The position numbers and the translations under genes were made by a program. Of a stretch of DNA of 64,000 bases, positions 17,035 to 25,567 are shown piece by piece; the stretch's first letter is position 1; each line of letters opens with the position of its first letter. The stretch covers positions 62,001-126,000 of the forward strand of contig NZ_BBME01000013.1 of NCBI RefSeq assembly GCF_000971395.1, written 5' to 3'. Under the pieces are notes generated by a model that was not told the DNA's origin, searched no databases, and saw nothing but the letters and a program-made list of their open reading frames with translations. This stretch comes from Demequina iriomotensis (GTDB lineage: Bacteria; Actinomycetota; Actinomycetes; Actinomycetales; Demequinaceae).

Positions 17035-17661
17035 TCAACCGGGCAGGTGCGCCGCCAGGAAGGTGCGAGCGTCGTCCAGCTCGTCCTCGGTGATCGAGTG
17101 GCCGAGCCCGGGGTAGACGCGGGTCTCGGCCGATGCGTGGACGGCGAGGAACGCGCGGGTACGCGCGATCGCGTCGGGCCAGATGACGGGATCGGCGTCG
17201 CCGCGGCCCCAGAAGACCGGCGGCCGGGACTTCGCGAGCGCGGCGTCCGCCGCCTGCGCGCCCGGGGGCACGAACCCGGCGAGGACTACCGGCGCGACCA
17301 CGCGAGCGGGGCGCGTGCGCAGCAGCTGGAGGGCCATGAGCCCGCCCTGCGAGAAGCCGAGAGGGACGATGCGCGCCTCCTCGCCGAGACGAGCGTCGAC
17401 CCACGCCCATACCGCGTCGGTCGCGGCGTCGATCGACGCCTGATCCATCGCGCCGTCGGGCGACAGCGGGAACCACGCCGCACCGCCGTAGCCGATCTCG
17501 AGCGGCGCCCGCAGCGACGCCCAGGGGAGGCGTGGCGGCAACCAGCCAGCGAGTCCCACCAGATCGTGCTCGTGCGAGCCGAAGCCGTGGAGGAGCAGGG
17601 CGACGAGCGGGCTCCGTTCGGTCGGGGGGACGGGGGAGAGGACGGCGCGCAGGAGGGTCAC
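17035..17661 (-). CDS. Phospholipase/carboxylesterase-family alpha/beta hydrolase
   Basis: Small serine esterase of 208 residues. The oxyanion segment LLHGFGSHEHD is near residue 25, the nucleophile lies in GFSQGG (about residue 103), the acid is in GDADPV and the histidine in GLGHS. The GTG at 17661 starts just before the first beta strand. Longer frames upstream lack coding character and overlap the divergent pfkB promoter. Natural substrate is unknown. Confidence 0.87.
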   Translation of the reverse strand: MTLLRAVLSPVPPTERSPLVALLLHGFGSHEHDLVGLAGWLPPRLPWASLRAPLEIGYGGAAWFPLSPDGAMDQASIDAATDAVWAWVDARLGEEARIVPLGFSQGGLMALQLLRTRPARVVAPVVLAGFVPPGAQAADAALAKSRPPVFWGRGDADPVIWPDAIARTRAFLAVHASAETRVYPGLGHSITEDELDDARTFLAAHLPG

Positions 17662-17791
17662 CGGCCCAGTATCCCGGCACGCGGGCCGCGCGGCCTCGCG
17701 CGCCGCGTTGCGGCACGCCCGTCGAGGTCCTAGTGTCCAGGTGATCGGTACCGAGGATCGCGCATCGAGGCGCGGCCGCAGAGGAGGGCGC

Positions 17792-18706
17792 GTGCACCGC
17801 GACGTGACCGTGTTCGGCAGCGCCAACGCCGATCTGCGCGTGCTCGTCGACGCGCCGCCGCGGCGCGGGACCTCGACCGTCGCGCACGATCTCGAGATGG
17901 GTCCGGGCGGCATCGGCCTCAACCAGGCCGTCGCGGCGGCGCGGATGGGGGCGCGCACCACCTTCGTGGGCGCCGTGGGCACCGACGATCACGGCGCGAT
18001 GCTGCTGCGCTGCCTCGCCGAGGCGGGCGTCGAGGCGTGCGTCGACGAGGTCGACGGGAGCGCGACGGGCGCGGCCCTCATCGCGCTCGACGCCGATGGC
18101 GAGATCACCGTGATCGAGCTCCCCGGCGCGAACTCCACGCTCGAGGACCTATCCGACCGCGCACGCCACGTGCTCGCTCGCACGCCGGTCCTGCTGCTCC
18201 AGCTCGAGACCCCCCTCCCCGGGGTGATCGCGGCGGCATCGGCGGCACGTGCCGCCGGCGGCACGGTGGTGCTCAACGTCGCGCCGAGCGCCGACGACGC
18301 CGAAGCGCTGCTGCCGCACGTCGACGTGCTCGTGTCCGACCTGCCGCAGGCGGCGGCGCTCGCCGGGCGCGACGTCTCGGCGCCTGCGGGGGAGGTCGCC
18401 GAGGCGCTCGCCGCTCGCGTCGCGACCGCGGTGGTGCTCACGCCGACGCGCGACTGCGCCATCTCCGACGCGTCCGGCCTCCGCGTCCTCCCCGCGTACG
18501 CCGCGCATGCCCTCGACGTCTCCGCGGTCACCGACACCTTCTGCGGGGCGCTCGCCGCCGGGCTGGCGGCGGGTCAGGGCATCGACGCCGCCGCGGCACG
18601 TGCCGGCGCGGCCGCCGCGCTCGCGCTGCAGCGTCCGGGATCGGCGGCATCGATCCCGACGGCCGAGGATGTCGCGGCCTTCATCGCGCTCCAGCGGGCC
18701 GGCTGA
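17792..18706 (+). CDS. PfkB/ribokinase-family protein with an altered active site
   Basis: Sugar or nucleoside kinase fold of 304 residues. The N-terminal signature GSANADLRVLVD and the GG-x-G-x-NQAVAAARMGA block are present. The usual lysine of GGKG is isoleucine here (GGIGLNQ). The family anion-hole motif DTTGAGDTF reads DVSAVTDTF near residue 245. The catalytic Asp is kept, but the three G-A-G residues are A-V-T. Activity may therefore be changed or lost. The next gene, 27 bp downstream, is purine nucleoside phosphorylase, which suggests a nucleoside or ribose-phosphate role. The GTG at 17792 follows GAGGAGGG. Confidence 0.82.
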   Translation: MHRDVTVFGSANADLRVLVDAPPRRGTSTVAHDLEMGPGGIGLNQAVAAARMGARTTFVGAVGTDDHGAMLLRCLAEAGVEACVDEVDGSATGAALIALDADGEITVIELPGANSTLEDLSDRARHVLARTPVLLLQLETPLPGVIAAASAARAAGGTVVLNVAPSADDAEALLPHVDVLVSDLPQAAALAGRDVSAPAGEVAEALAARVATAVVLTPTRDCAISDASGLRVLPAYAAHALDVSAVTDTFCGALAAGLAAGQGIDAAAARAGAAAALALQRPGSAASIPTAEDVAAFIALQRAG

Positions 18707-18733
18707 CGCTCCGTCCGGTCCTATGGTGGACCC

Positions 18734-19438
18734 ATGCCTACGCCTCACATCCGCGCCGAGCGCGGCCAGATCGCCGACCGCGTGATCATGCCCGGAGACC
18801 CGCGTCGCGCCGAGCGCATCGCGGTCGACTACCTCGACGACGCCGAGCTCGTCACGGACGTGCGCGGCATCCTCGGCTTCACCGGCACCTGGGAGGGGCG
18901 GCGCGTCACCGCGATGGCCTCCGGGATGGGCGCGCCGTCGATGACCATCTACGCGACCGAGCTCGCCAGGGAGTACGGCGTCACCCAGATCGTGCGCGTC
19001 GGCACCGCCGGGGGCATGAGCACCGACGTGCACGTCAGGGACGTCATCATCGCGACCGGCGCGCACACGGACTCGGGGATGACCGCGAGCCGCATCCCGG
19101 GGGTGAGCTTCAGCCACCTCGCTGACTTCGGCCTGGCGAGGGCCGCGGTCGAGACCGCGGCAGCGCTGCCCGGCGACGCCGCCGTGCACGCGGGGGCGGT
19201 GTTCACCTCGGATCACTTCTACCTCGCGCGCCCGGAGCTCACGGCGGCGCTCACGGCGCACGGGACCCTCGCGGTCGAGATGGAGGCGGCGGCGCTCTAC
19301 GCGGTCGGCGCCGCGGAGGGGGTGCGCACGCTCGCGGTGGTCACGGTGTCCGACCACCTGGTGACCGGGGAGAGCATGACCGCGGACGAGCGGGAGACGC
19401 AGTTCGACGCGGCCGTGAGGATCGCGCTCGCGCTGTGA
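18734..19438 (+). CDS. deoD: Purine nucleoside phosphorylase, DeoD type
   Basis: Cleaves purine (deoxy)ribonucleosides with phosphate to base and (deoxy)ribose-1-phosphate. The 234-residue hexameric-type enzyme shows the phosphate-binding MPGDPRRAERIA near residue 18, GFTGTWEG, ASGMGAPSM, VGTAGGM, and the purine-site EMEAAALY with the catalytic aspartate in TVSDHLVTGE. Context with the PfkB-like gene suggests nucleoside salvage. The convergent neighbour begins 6 bp after the stop. Confidence 0.95.
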   Translation: MPTPHIRAERGQIADRVIMPGDPRRAERIAVDYLDDAELVTDVRGILGFTGTWEGRRVTAMASGMGAPSMTIYATELAREYGVTQIVRVGTAGGMSTDVHVRDVIIATGAHTDSGMTASRIPGVSFSHLADFGLARAAVETAAALPGDAAVHAGAVFTSDHFYLARPELTAALTAHGTLAVEMEAAALYAVGAAEGVRTLAVVTVSDHLVTGESMTADERETQFDAAVRIALAL

Positions 19439-19444
19439 GGGTGC

Positions 19445-20158
19445 TCAGCGCGTCCCGTAGGCGCGTGCCGCGGCCACGAAGGCCTCCCACACCGCGGTGA
19501 GCCCGTCGAGCTCCGGGTGCCACTGGAGCCCGACGCAGAACGCGCGGTCGGGGTCCTCGATCGCCTCGACGAGGCCGTGGACGCTGCGCGCCGAGACCAC
19601 GAGGCCGTCGCCCACGCGACCCACCGCCTGATGGTGGTACATGGGCACCTCGCGCTCGAGGGGGTGCAGCGTCGCCAGCACGGTCTCCGGCAGCACGCTG
19701 ACGCCGAGCTGCCGGAAGATGGCGTCGCCCATCTGGTATTCGCGATGGCCGACCACGTCCGGCACGTGCTGGTGGAGCGTGCCACCGCGCGCGACGTTGA
19801 GCAGCTGCGCGCCGCGGCACACGCCGAGGACCGGCATGCGGGCCTCGTCCGCCGCCGCGACCAGGGCGAGCTCCCACGCGTCGCGCGCCGGACGCGGCGC
19901 ATCGGTCTCGGGATGCGGTTCGGCTCCGTAGAGCGCGGGATCCACGTCGTACCCTCCGGTGAGGTAGAGCGCGTCGACCCGGGCCAGCGCATCGGCGGCC
20001 GCGGCGGGATCCTGCTCCGGGAGGATCGCGATGATCGCGCCCGCGGCCCGCAGGGGAGCGACGTAGGCGTCGGGCAGCCACGCGGCGTGCTGGTCATGCC
20101 AGACGCCCGTGGTCGACTCCTCGACGTACGACGTGACGCCGATGACCGGTGCGCCCAT
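19445..20158 (-). CDS. Class I glutamine amidotransferase-like (gamma-glutamyl-GABA hydrolase/peptidase C26 type)
   Basis: A 237-residue cysteine hydrolase. The nucleophile elbow GVCRGAQLLN (Cys about 113) and the distal QWHPE His-Glu pair complete the triad. HQAVGRVG before the end is typical of the PuuD/peptidase C26 group, which cleaves gamma-glutamyl amides. No other putrescine or GABA pathway gene lies nearby, so the substrate is open. It starts with ATG and is divergent from the HAD gene. Confidence 0.87.
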   Translation of the reverse strand: MGAPVIGVTSYVEESTTGVWHDQHAAWLPDAYVAPLRAAGAIIAILPEQDPAAAADALARVDALYLTGGYDVDPALYGAEPHPETDAPRPARDAWELALVAAADEARMPVLGVCRGAQLLNVARGGTLHQHVPDVVGHREYQMGDAIFRQLGVSVLPETVLATLHPLEREVPMYHHQAVGRVGDGLVVSARSVHGLVEAIEDPDRAFCVGLQWHPELDGLTAVWEAFVAAARAYGTR

Positions 20159-20305
20159 GATCTCCCCCAGATGCTCCGGGGCTGCCCCGCCCCCTTGGCG
20201 AGGAATCTAGCGGGAATCCGAGGAGCCCTTGACCACCGCTTGACCTCGCCCGGTGCCGCGGGACTCGGGCGCTACCCTGGAATGCGCCCACCACCAGGAG
20301 ACACG

Positions 20306-21154
20306 ATGACCTCACCCGATGCCTTCCACGTGCCCGACGGACCGCATGACGTCCGGCTCGTGGTGTGCGACATGGACGGCACGCTGCTCGACGCGGCCAA
20401 GGAGATCCCGGACGCCCTGTGGCCGCTGGTCGCGCGCATGCACGACCGGGGCATCGTGTTCGCGCCCGCGTCGGGCCGCCAGCATGCGACGCTCGCCCGT
20501 CAGTTCGCGCGCCTGGGCGACGGACTGGTGGTCATCGCCGAGAACGGCTCGTACGTGCGTCGGGGCGACAGCGAGATCTCGGCGTCGCCGCTGCCTCGCG
20601 AGTCCGTAGCGGAGGCGATCGCGGCGGTCCGCCGCCACGCCGACGCGGGCTACGACGTGGGCGTGGTCGTGTGCGGCAAGCGTGCGGCCTACGTCGAGCG
20701 CACCGACGAGGTGTTCCTGTCCAAGGCGGAGCCCTACTACGCCGCGCTCGAGACCGTGGACTCCCTCGACGGCGTCGACGACGACGTCCTCAAGGTCGCG
20801 ATCTACGACTTCGGCGACGCGGCGCACGACACGGCGCCGGCGCTCGCGCACCTCGAGGGCCCTCTCAGGGTGGTCGTGTCGGACCGGCACTGGATCGACG
20901 TCATGCGCACGGGCGTGGACAAAGGCGTCGCGGTGCGCGCGCTCCAGGCCGCCCTGGGGGTGACGCCCGCCCAGACCGTGGTGTTCGGGGACTACCTCAA
21001 CGACCTCGAGATGATGGACGCGTCCGAGCTGTCGTTCGCGATGGCGAACGCGCATCCCGACGTCGCGGCGCGGGCGCGCTACCGGGCGCCCGCCAACACG
21101 GACGCGGGTGTGATCGTGACGCTGCGGCGCCTGCTCGACCACCCCGTCGCCTGA
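20306..21154 (+). CDS. Cof-type HAD-superfamily phosphatase
   Basis: A 282-residue haloacid dehalogenase-like hydrolase, probably a sugar- or nucleotide-phosphate phosphatase. Motif I is CDMDGTLLD with the nucleophile and acid Asp at about 24 and 26. Motif II is the Ser in PASGRQ. Lys of DKGVAV is motif III, and FGDYLNDLEMM is motif IV. An IIB cap lies between. The ATG at 20306 has GGAG six bases upstream. A longer frame is only a shadow of the divergent gene. Its TGA abuts the stop of the convergent MFS gene (TGATCA). Confidence 0.92.
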   Translation: MTSPDAFHVPDGPHDVRLVVCDMDGTLLDAAKEIPDALWPLVARMHDRGIVFAPASGRQHATLARQFARLGDGLVVIAENGSYVRRGDSEISASPLPRESVAEAIAAVRRHADAGYDVGVVVCGKRAAYVERTDEVFLSKAEPYYAALETVDSLDGVDDDVLKVAIYDFGDAAHDTAPALAHLEGPLRVVVSDRHWIDVMRTGVDKGVAVRALQAALGVTPAQTVVFGDYLNDLEMMDASELSFAMANAHPDVAARARYRAPANTDAGVIVTLRRLLDHPVA

Positions 21155-22330
21155 TCAGGCGACCACCGCGTCGTCATGCGCGCGGAACCGTGACACCGCG
21201 GCGAGCGCCGGGAGCAGGAGGACCGCGGCCAGCAGGAACGACAGCCCGAAGCCGTCCTCGCCCGCGATGATCCCGGGCAGCACCGCGCCGATGACCGCGC
21301 CGGGGTAGTTGAAGAGGTTCACGCGCGCGATGACCTCGTCGGAGCGGCGGTGGTCCAGGTCGCCCGCCGCCGAGAACGCGAGCGGCACGAGCGCACCCAC
21401 GCCCAGCCCCGCGAGCGCGAAGCCCGCGAGCGCCGACCACACCGACGGCACCGCCCCCGCGAGCACGAGCCCCGCAGCGGCGACCCCGACCGTGGCGACC
21501 GCGAGGCGCGCGCGGCCGTACCGGCGCACGATGCGGTCCGCGGCGAGTCGCGTGAGCAGCGTCGCGCCGGCGTACACCGCGTAGCCGAGGGGCACGAGCG
21601 CGGCGGGCGCGCCGAGCCCGTCGTCGAGGTGGAGCGACGACCACGTGGCCACCGTCGAGTCGGCCGTGTACGCCGCGAAGATCACGAAGCCGAGCGCCCA
21701 CAGGCCACGCCACGGCAGCGGCGCGCGGGTCCCTCCCGGCTCCGCGGCCCGCTCGCGCGCCGGGTCGAGGAGCCGCGGCCCCGCGAGGGCGATCGCCCCC
21801 GCGGCGAGGCCCGCGACGCCCAGCGCGAGCGACGCACCCCAGGGCGTGCCCGTGCTCGCCGACATCACCAGCGCGCCGACGATGGCGGCGGCCGTGTTCG
21901 CGGCGAAGAACGACGCCATCACCGGGGTGCCGAGGCGCCGCTGCACCAGCGAGCCCTGCATCGCCGCGGAAGCGTCGATGCAGCCGAGACCCATGCCGTA
22001 GAAGGCGAGCATCGCCCAGAACGCGAGGAAGGGGACATGGAACGCCACCGTGACCAGCCCGAGCGCCTGGAGCGTGAGACCGAGCACCACGCCCGCGCGG
22101 GAGCCGAGGCGCACGGCGACGCGGTCCGCGACCAGCGAGCCGATCGCGGCGCCGACCACGACGGTGAGCGTGATGAGCGACACCGTGTCGTCCGACAGGT
22201 CGTAGCGATCCTTGAACTGCGGCAGCGCCGTGACGACGGTCGCATAGCTCAGGCCGTGCGCGGCGTAGACGGCGCTGACGCCCAGCCGCTCGGTGCGCAG
22301 CGCGAGGGGGGTGGGGACGAGCTCGGCCAT
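21155..22330 (-). CDS. MFS transporter in the tetR/SCP2/aminotransferase operon
   Basis: A 391-residue membrane transporter with about 12 hydrophobic segments. The cytoplasmic loop GSLVADRVAVRLGSR between helices 2 and 3 is the MFS motif A. The N terminus SAVYAAHGLSYATVVTALPQ places it with the YbjJ-like group. It starts 9 bp behind the aminotransferase stop and is the last gene of a four-gene minus-strand operon. It may export or import the aminotransferase product or substrate. That is inference. Confidence 0.88.
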   Translation of the reverse strand: MAELVPTPLALRTERLGVSAVYAAHGLSYATVVTALPQFKDRYDLSDDTVSLITLTVVVGAAIGSLVADRVAVRLGSRAGVVLGLTLQALGLVTVAFHVPFLAFWAMLAFYGMGLGCIDASAAMQGSLVQRRLGTPVMASFFAANTAAAIVGALVMSASTGTPWGASLALGVAGLAAGAIALAGPRLLDPARERAAEPGGTRAPLPWRGLWALGFVIFAAYTADSTVATWSSLHLDDGLGAPAALVPLGYAVYAGATLLTRLAADRIVRRYGRARLAVATVGVAAAGLVLAGAVPSVWSALAGFALAGLGVGALVPLAFSAAGDLDHRRSDEVIARVNLFNYPGAVIGAVLPGIIAGEDGFGLSFLLAAVLLLPALAAVSRFRAHDDAVVA

Positions 22331-22339
22331 GGGGGACTC

Positions 22340-23599
22340 CTAGCCGCGGGCCACGATCGCGAACGCCTGGTCCGCGATCTCGAGGGTGCGCTCCACATCC
22401 TGCCTGGTGAGGGACGCGTTGAGGAAGTGGTTGTGGTGCGAGGTGAACCACACTCCGCGCCGCACGCACTCGGCGACCCAGCGCTGGTGCAGCATGAGCG
22501 AGTCGTCGTCGGCGAGCCGGAGGTAGAAGAGCGCGGGCTCGCCGGACGCGACCAGCGTGAGGCCGTGCCCCGCCGCCGCCTCGACCAGGCCTGCGGTGAG
22601 CTCGGTCCCGACGCGCCGGAATATCGCCGGGGCGTCGAGCTCCTTGAGCCGCGCGATGGTCGCGATGGACGCCGCGAACGGCACCGCGCTCATCCAGTAG
22701 GAGCCGGTGTACGTGAGCGACGCGACGGTCTCGCGCAGGCTCTCGCGCCCGGTCAGTGCCGCGAGGTTGTAGCCGTTGCCGATCGCCTTGCAGAAGCACA
22801 GCAGGTCGGCCTCGATGCCGTAGTGGTGGTCGGATCCGGCGAGGTCGAGGCGCCAGCCGGCCCGCACATCGTCCATGATGAGGACCACGCCGTGCTCGTC
22901 GCAGAGCCGACGCACGCCCTGCCAGTAGCCCTCCGCTGGCAGCTCGTTGTCGACGAAGTTGCCGTGCATGTAGGGCGTCGAGATGAAGGCCGCGATCTCG
23001 CCGCGGTGCTCCCGCAGCAGCGCCTCGAGCGCGTGCAGGTCGTTCCACGGGACGGACAGGTTGTGCGTGACGTCCTCCTCGAGCACGCCCGGGTAGTCGA
23101 GCTTCTGCGTCCACGGCGCGACGCCGTGGTAGTAGCCCTTGACGAACACCACCTTCTTGCGGCGCGTCGCCGCGCGCGCCGTCATGACGGCGAGGGTCGT
23201 GGTATCGCCGCCGTTCTTGGCGAAGAACGCCCAGTCCGCGCTCGCGACGGTGTCCACCAGCAGCTCGGCGAGGTCGACCATGATGCTCGACGGGATGGTC
23301 ACCACGTCCTCGAGCGCGGCCTGGCGGCGGGCGGCCTCATCGACCACGGGGTCGCCGTAGCCGAGCACATTGGGCCCGTAGCCGCACATGTAGTCGAGGT
23401 ACTCGTTGCCGTCGAGGTCCCAGAAGCGGGAGCCCTCGGCCCGCGAGCTGAACAGCGGGAACGCCTCGCGCGGGATGTAGCAGCCCTCGGTCGGGCCCTG
23501 GTGGCCGGGGATGCCGGCGGGGATGACGCGACGGGCGCGCTCGAACGCCTCGAGGCTCCGGGCGTACGTGAACGGGGCGGCGGGGGCGGTGGTGGTCAT
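22340..23599 (-). CDS. Class III aminotransferase, glutamate-1-semialdehyde aminomutase-like
   Basis: PLP enzyme of 419 residues. FAKNGGDTTTLAVMTARAAT is the GSA-aminomutase-like cofactor phosphate region. IMDDVRAG holds the Asp that contacts the pyridine nitrogen, and FCKAIGNG holds the PLP lysine (about residue 270). The usual DEVxTG acid motif is DDVRAG, as in GSA-aminomutase-like proteins outside haem synthesis. No hem genes lie nearby, so I do not call it hemL. ATG at 23599 follows the SCP2-like stop by 3 bp and has GGAG nine bases upstream. Its amino donor and acceptor are unknown. Confidence 0.87.
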   Translation of the reverse strand: MTTTAPAAPFTYARSLEAFERARRVIPAGIPGHQGPTEGCYIPREAFPLFSSRAEGSRFWDLDGNEYLDYMCGYGPNVLGYGDPVVDEAARRQAALEDVVTIPSSIMVDLAELLVDTVASADWAFFAKNGGDTTTLAVMTARAATRRKKVVFVKGYYHGVAPWTQKLDYPGVLEEDVTHNLSVPWNDLHALEALLREHRGEIAAFISTPYMHGNFVDNELPAEGYWQGVRRLCDEHGVVLIMDDVRAGWRLDLAGSDHHYGIEADLLCFCKAIGNGYNLAALTGRESLRETVASLTYTGSYWMSAVPFAASIATIARLKELDAPAIFRRVGTELTAGLVEAAAGHGLTLVASGEPALFYLRLADDDSLMLHQRWVAECVRRGVWFTSHHNHFLNASLTRQDVERTLEIADQAFAIVARG

Positions 23600-23602
23600 G
23601 GG

Positions 23603-24379
23603 TCAGTCTCCGAGGTAGGCGCCGGCGCGATCGAGGATCCGGCTGACGTTGTCGATCATCGGGATGAAGCCGCGCATGGCCATCGAGCCGTCGCCGATGC
23701 ACGTGAGCGCGCTCGTACGGCCGGCGAGCACGTCGCCCGCGACGTCGAGGTCACGGAAGGCGAGCACGGCCCGAGCGGGGGACGATGCGGGGGACGCGTC
23801 GAAGGTCAGGGCGCCGCCGCGCGCGATCAGGCGCAGGTCCACCTGGTCGCCCACCTCGACGCCGATCTGCCCGTCGGGGATGTGCGCGGCCGAGTAGCGT
23901 CCGGCGCGGTCGGCGTTGCCCACCTGCGCGACCGCCGCGATGGCGACGTGGAGGGTCAGCAGCGCGCTCACCGACCGGAACCCCGGGTCCGCGAGATCCT
24001 CGTCCGATGGCTTGAGGTAGCGGCCCAGCAGGTCCGCGATCGGCGCGAACACCTGCGTAAGGAACCTCATGCCGCCGGGCGACGCCAGCGGGACGGGCTG
24101 CGCACGCCCGTCGACCATCGCGTTGAGGTGCGCGGGGGAACGGAACGCGAGGGTGACCACGCGCTCGCCGCCGCGCTCGTCCGGTTCGATCCCGCCGGGG
24201 TCGAACCGGAGCGAACGTGCCGGCAGGCCCGGCGCGCGCAGGCGCACCGCGGTCGGGCGGTCGACCCGCGCGAGCAGCGGCGCGGCCTCCGGCGCGTGCT
24301 CGGCCAGCGCCACGAGCGCGCCGAGCACGGCGTGCATGTTGACCCTGGCGAGCACGGTGGGATCGGTCTCGGTGAGCAT
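23603..24379 (-). CDS. Uncharacterised protein with SCP2-like features
   Basis: A 258-residue soluble protein without signal peptide or membrane segment. The central part (LRFDPGGIEPDERGGERVV, then FRSPAHLNAMVDG) and the closing part (LTCIGDGSMAMRGFIPMIDN) resemble the order of a sterol-carrier-protein-2-type lipid-binding fold, but the match is weak and by eye. ATG at 24379 overlaps the tetR stop by one base (TGATG), so the genes are coupled. The next gene starts 3 bp after its stop. It could bind the metabolite handled by this operon. Confidence 0.72.
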   Translation of the reverse strand: MLTETDPTVLARVNMHAVLGALVALAEHAPEAAPLLARVDRPTAVRLRAPGLPARSLRFDPGGIEPDERGGERVVTLAFRSPAHLNAMVDGRAQPVPLASPGGMRFLTQVFAPIADLLGRYLKPSDEDLADPGFRSVSALLTLHVAIAAVAQVGNADRAGRYSAAHIPDGQIGVEVGDQVDLRLIARGGALTFDASPASSPARAVLAFRDLDVAGDVLAGRTSALTCIGDGSMAMRGFIPMIDNVSRILDRAGAYLGD

Positions 24380-24981
24380 CAACCCTCCTTCTGGGCGTGA
24401 GCGGCGACGGCCGCCGCGAGGAAGCGCGCGGTCGCGCGGGCGGCGGCGTCGTCGTGATCGGCGAGCCACGTGGTGGTGATCCCGTCGAGCATCGCGACGG
24501 CGTGTCGGGCGAGCTCGAGCACGGGGGACGCCCAGCGGTGGCCCGTGGCGGCGGCCGCCTCCTCGAGCAGGGCCGCCACCACCGCATAGGAGCGTGCGTA
24601 GCGCCCGGTTCCGGGCTCCCGGTCCAGGCGGTCGCGCGAGGCCTGGAGCATGAGCTCGAGGTAGGCGAGCTCGCGCGCCGGCCGCGCGATCAGCAGCGAC
24701 ACGTACGCGTCGAGCCCCGCCGCGAGGGTGGCCTCGAGGGACCCGTCCACCCCGGCGCCGAGCAGCGCCTCGGCGGCGAGGCGCTCCTGGTCGGTCACCG
24801 CGTCGAGCGCGGCCGCGAGGAGGTGGTCGAGCGAGGGGAACGCGTAGTGCAGCGCGCCGAGCGGCATCCCGGCCTCGGCCACGATCGCTCGCGCCGAGGC
24901 GCCGCCGAGGCCGTCCCGCTCCACGACGGCGAGCGTCGCGGCCACGAGCGCCGCACGCCTCTCCGCGACCGGGATGCGCAT
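24379..24981 (-). CDS. TetR-family regulator
   Basis: A 200-residue repressor with the helix-turn-helix at about residues 28-47 (SARAIVAEAGMPLGALHYAF). It is first in the operon with the SCP2-like protein, aminotransferase and MFS genes. A perfect palindromic operator starts 14 bp upstream of its ATG, so autorepression is likely. Its start codon falls inside one copy of the dispersed word GGACGATGCG. osmC is divergent across 156 bp. Confidence 0.92.
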   Translation of the reverse strand: MRIPVAERRAALVAATLAVVERDGLGGASARAIVAEAGMPLGALHYAFPSLDHLLAAALDAVTDQERLAAEALLGAGVDGSLEATLAAGLDAYVSLLIARPARELAYLELMLQASRDRLDREPGTGRYARSYAVVAALLEEAAAATGHRWASPVLELARHAVAMLDGITTTWLADHDDAAARATARFLAAAVAAHAQKEG

Positions 24982-24994
24982 CGTCCCTCCTCAC

Positions 24995-25010
24995 TTGGAC
25001 GACCGTCCAA
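24995..25010. promoter_or_regulatory. TetR operator (TTGGAC-N4-GTCCAA)
   Basis: TTGGAC-GACC-GTCCAA is a perfect 16-bp inverted repeat upstream of tetR. This is a common operator form for TetR-family repressors in GC-rich bacteria. It probably controls the tetR operon and might also affect the divergent osmC. Confidence 0.8.
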
Positions 25011-25080
25011 CTTGAGGCGAGAGTTCCAGCGAGGCTCCCGGCGCGCAAGAGCCTGCGCGAAGGTTTTACAGCGCCGTAAC

Positions 25081-25106
25081 GTGGACCCCGGGGGTGGGAG
25101 GTCCAC
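25081..25106. promoter_or_regulatory. Inverted repeat in the osmC leader
   Basis: GTGGACC and GGTCCAC flank 12 bases, about 32 bp before the osmC start. It may be an operator or a leader hairpin. Confidence 0.4.
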
Positions 25107-25137
25107 CCGTGCAGGGCAACGAGCGAAGGAGCGGCCC

Positions 25138-25566
25138 ATGGAGGTCTCGAGCAAGGCGCAGGCGGAGTGGTACAGCGGTCTCACCACGGGGCAGGGCAAG
25201 GCGACCCTCGCCTCCGGCAACGGCAGCTTCGACGTCAACTGGAGGGCACGGTCGGAGGGCGAGGCAGGGGTGACCACGCCCGAGGAGCTGCTCGCCGCGG
25301 CGCATGCCTCGTGCTACTCGATGGCGCTCTCGTTCGCGCTGGAGCAGAACGGCACCCCGCCGACGTGGGTCAAGGTCGACGCCGAGGTGAAGTTCGAGGC
25401 GGGCGTGGGCGTCAAGTCCAGCATGCTCACCGTCCACGCGAAGGTCTCGGGGATCGACCAGCTCGAGTTCACGCGCTTCGCGGAGGACGCCAAGGAGGGC
25501 TGCCCCGTCTCGAAGGCGCTCGCGGGCGTCGACATCTCGCTCGAGAGCGCGACGCTGGTCGCCTGA
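25138..25566 (+). CDS. OsmC-family peroxiredoxin
   Basis: Thiol-dependent hydroperoxide reductase of 142 residues, the normal OsmC/Ohr length. The two redox cysteines are visible in HASCYSMAL (about residue 60) and EGCPVSKAL (about residue 123). TPEELLAAAHASC is the diagnostic OsmC motif. The ATG at 25138 has AAGGAG upstream. The longer frame upstream is a shadow of the tetR gene. The stop lies 1 bp from the stop of the convergent amidohydrolase. Confidence 0.92.
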   Translation: MEVSSKAQAEWYSGLTTGQGKATLASGNGSFDVNWRARSEGEAGVTTPEELLAAAHASCYSMALSFALEQNGTPPTWVKVDAEVKFEAGVGVKSSMLTVHAKVSGIDQLEFTRFAEDAKEGCPVSKALAGVDISLESATLVA

Positions 25567-25567
25567 C

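Noticed and set aside
20177..20189. CGGGGC-T-GCCCCG as a terminator
   Set aside because: A one-base loop cannot form a stable hairpin and it lies just upstream of the divergent amidotransferase start.
22340..23599. hemL (glutamate-1-semialdehyde 2,1-aminomutase)
   Set aside because: The protein is in the same family, but the genes around it are not haem genes and the acid motif is DDVRAG. I keep a general name.
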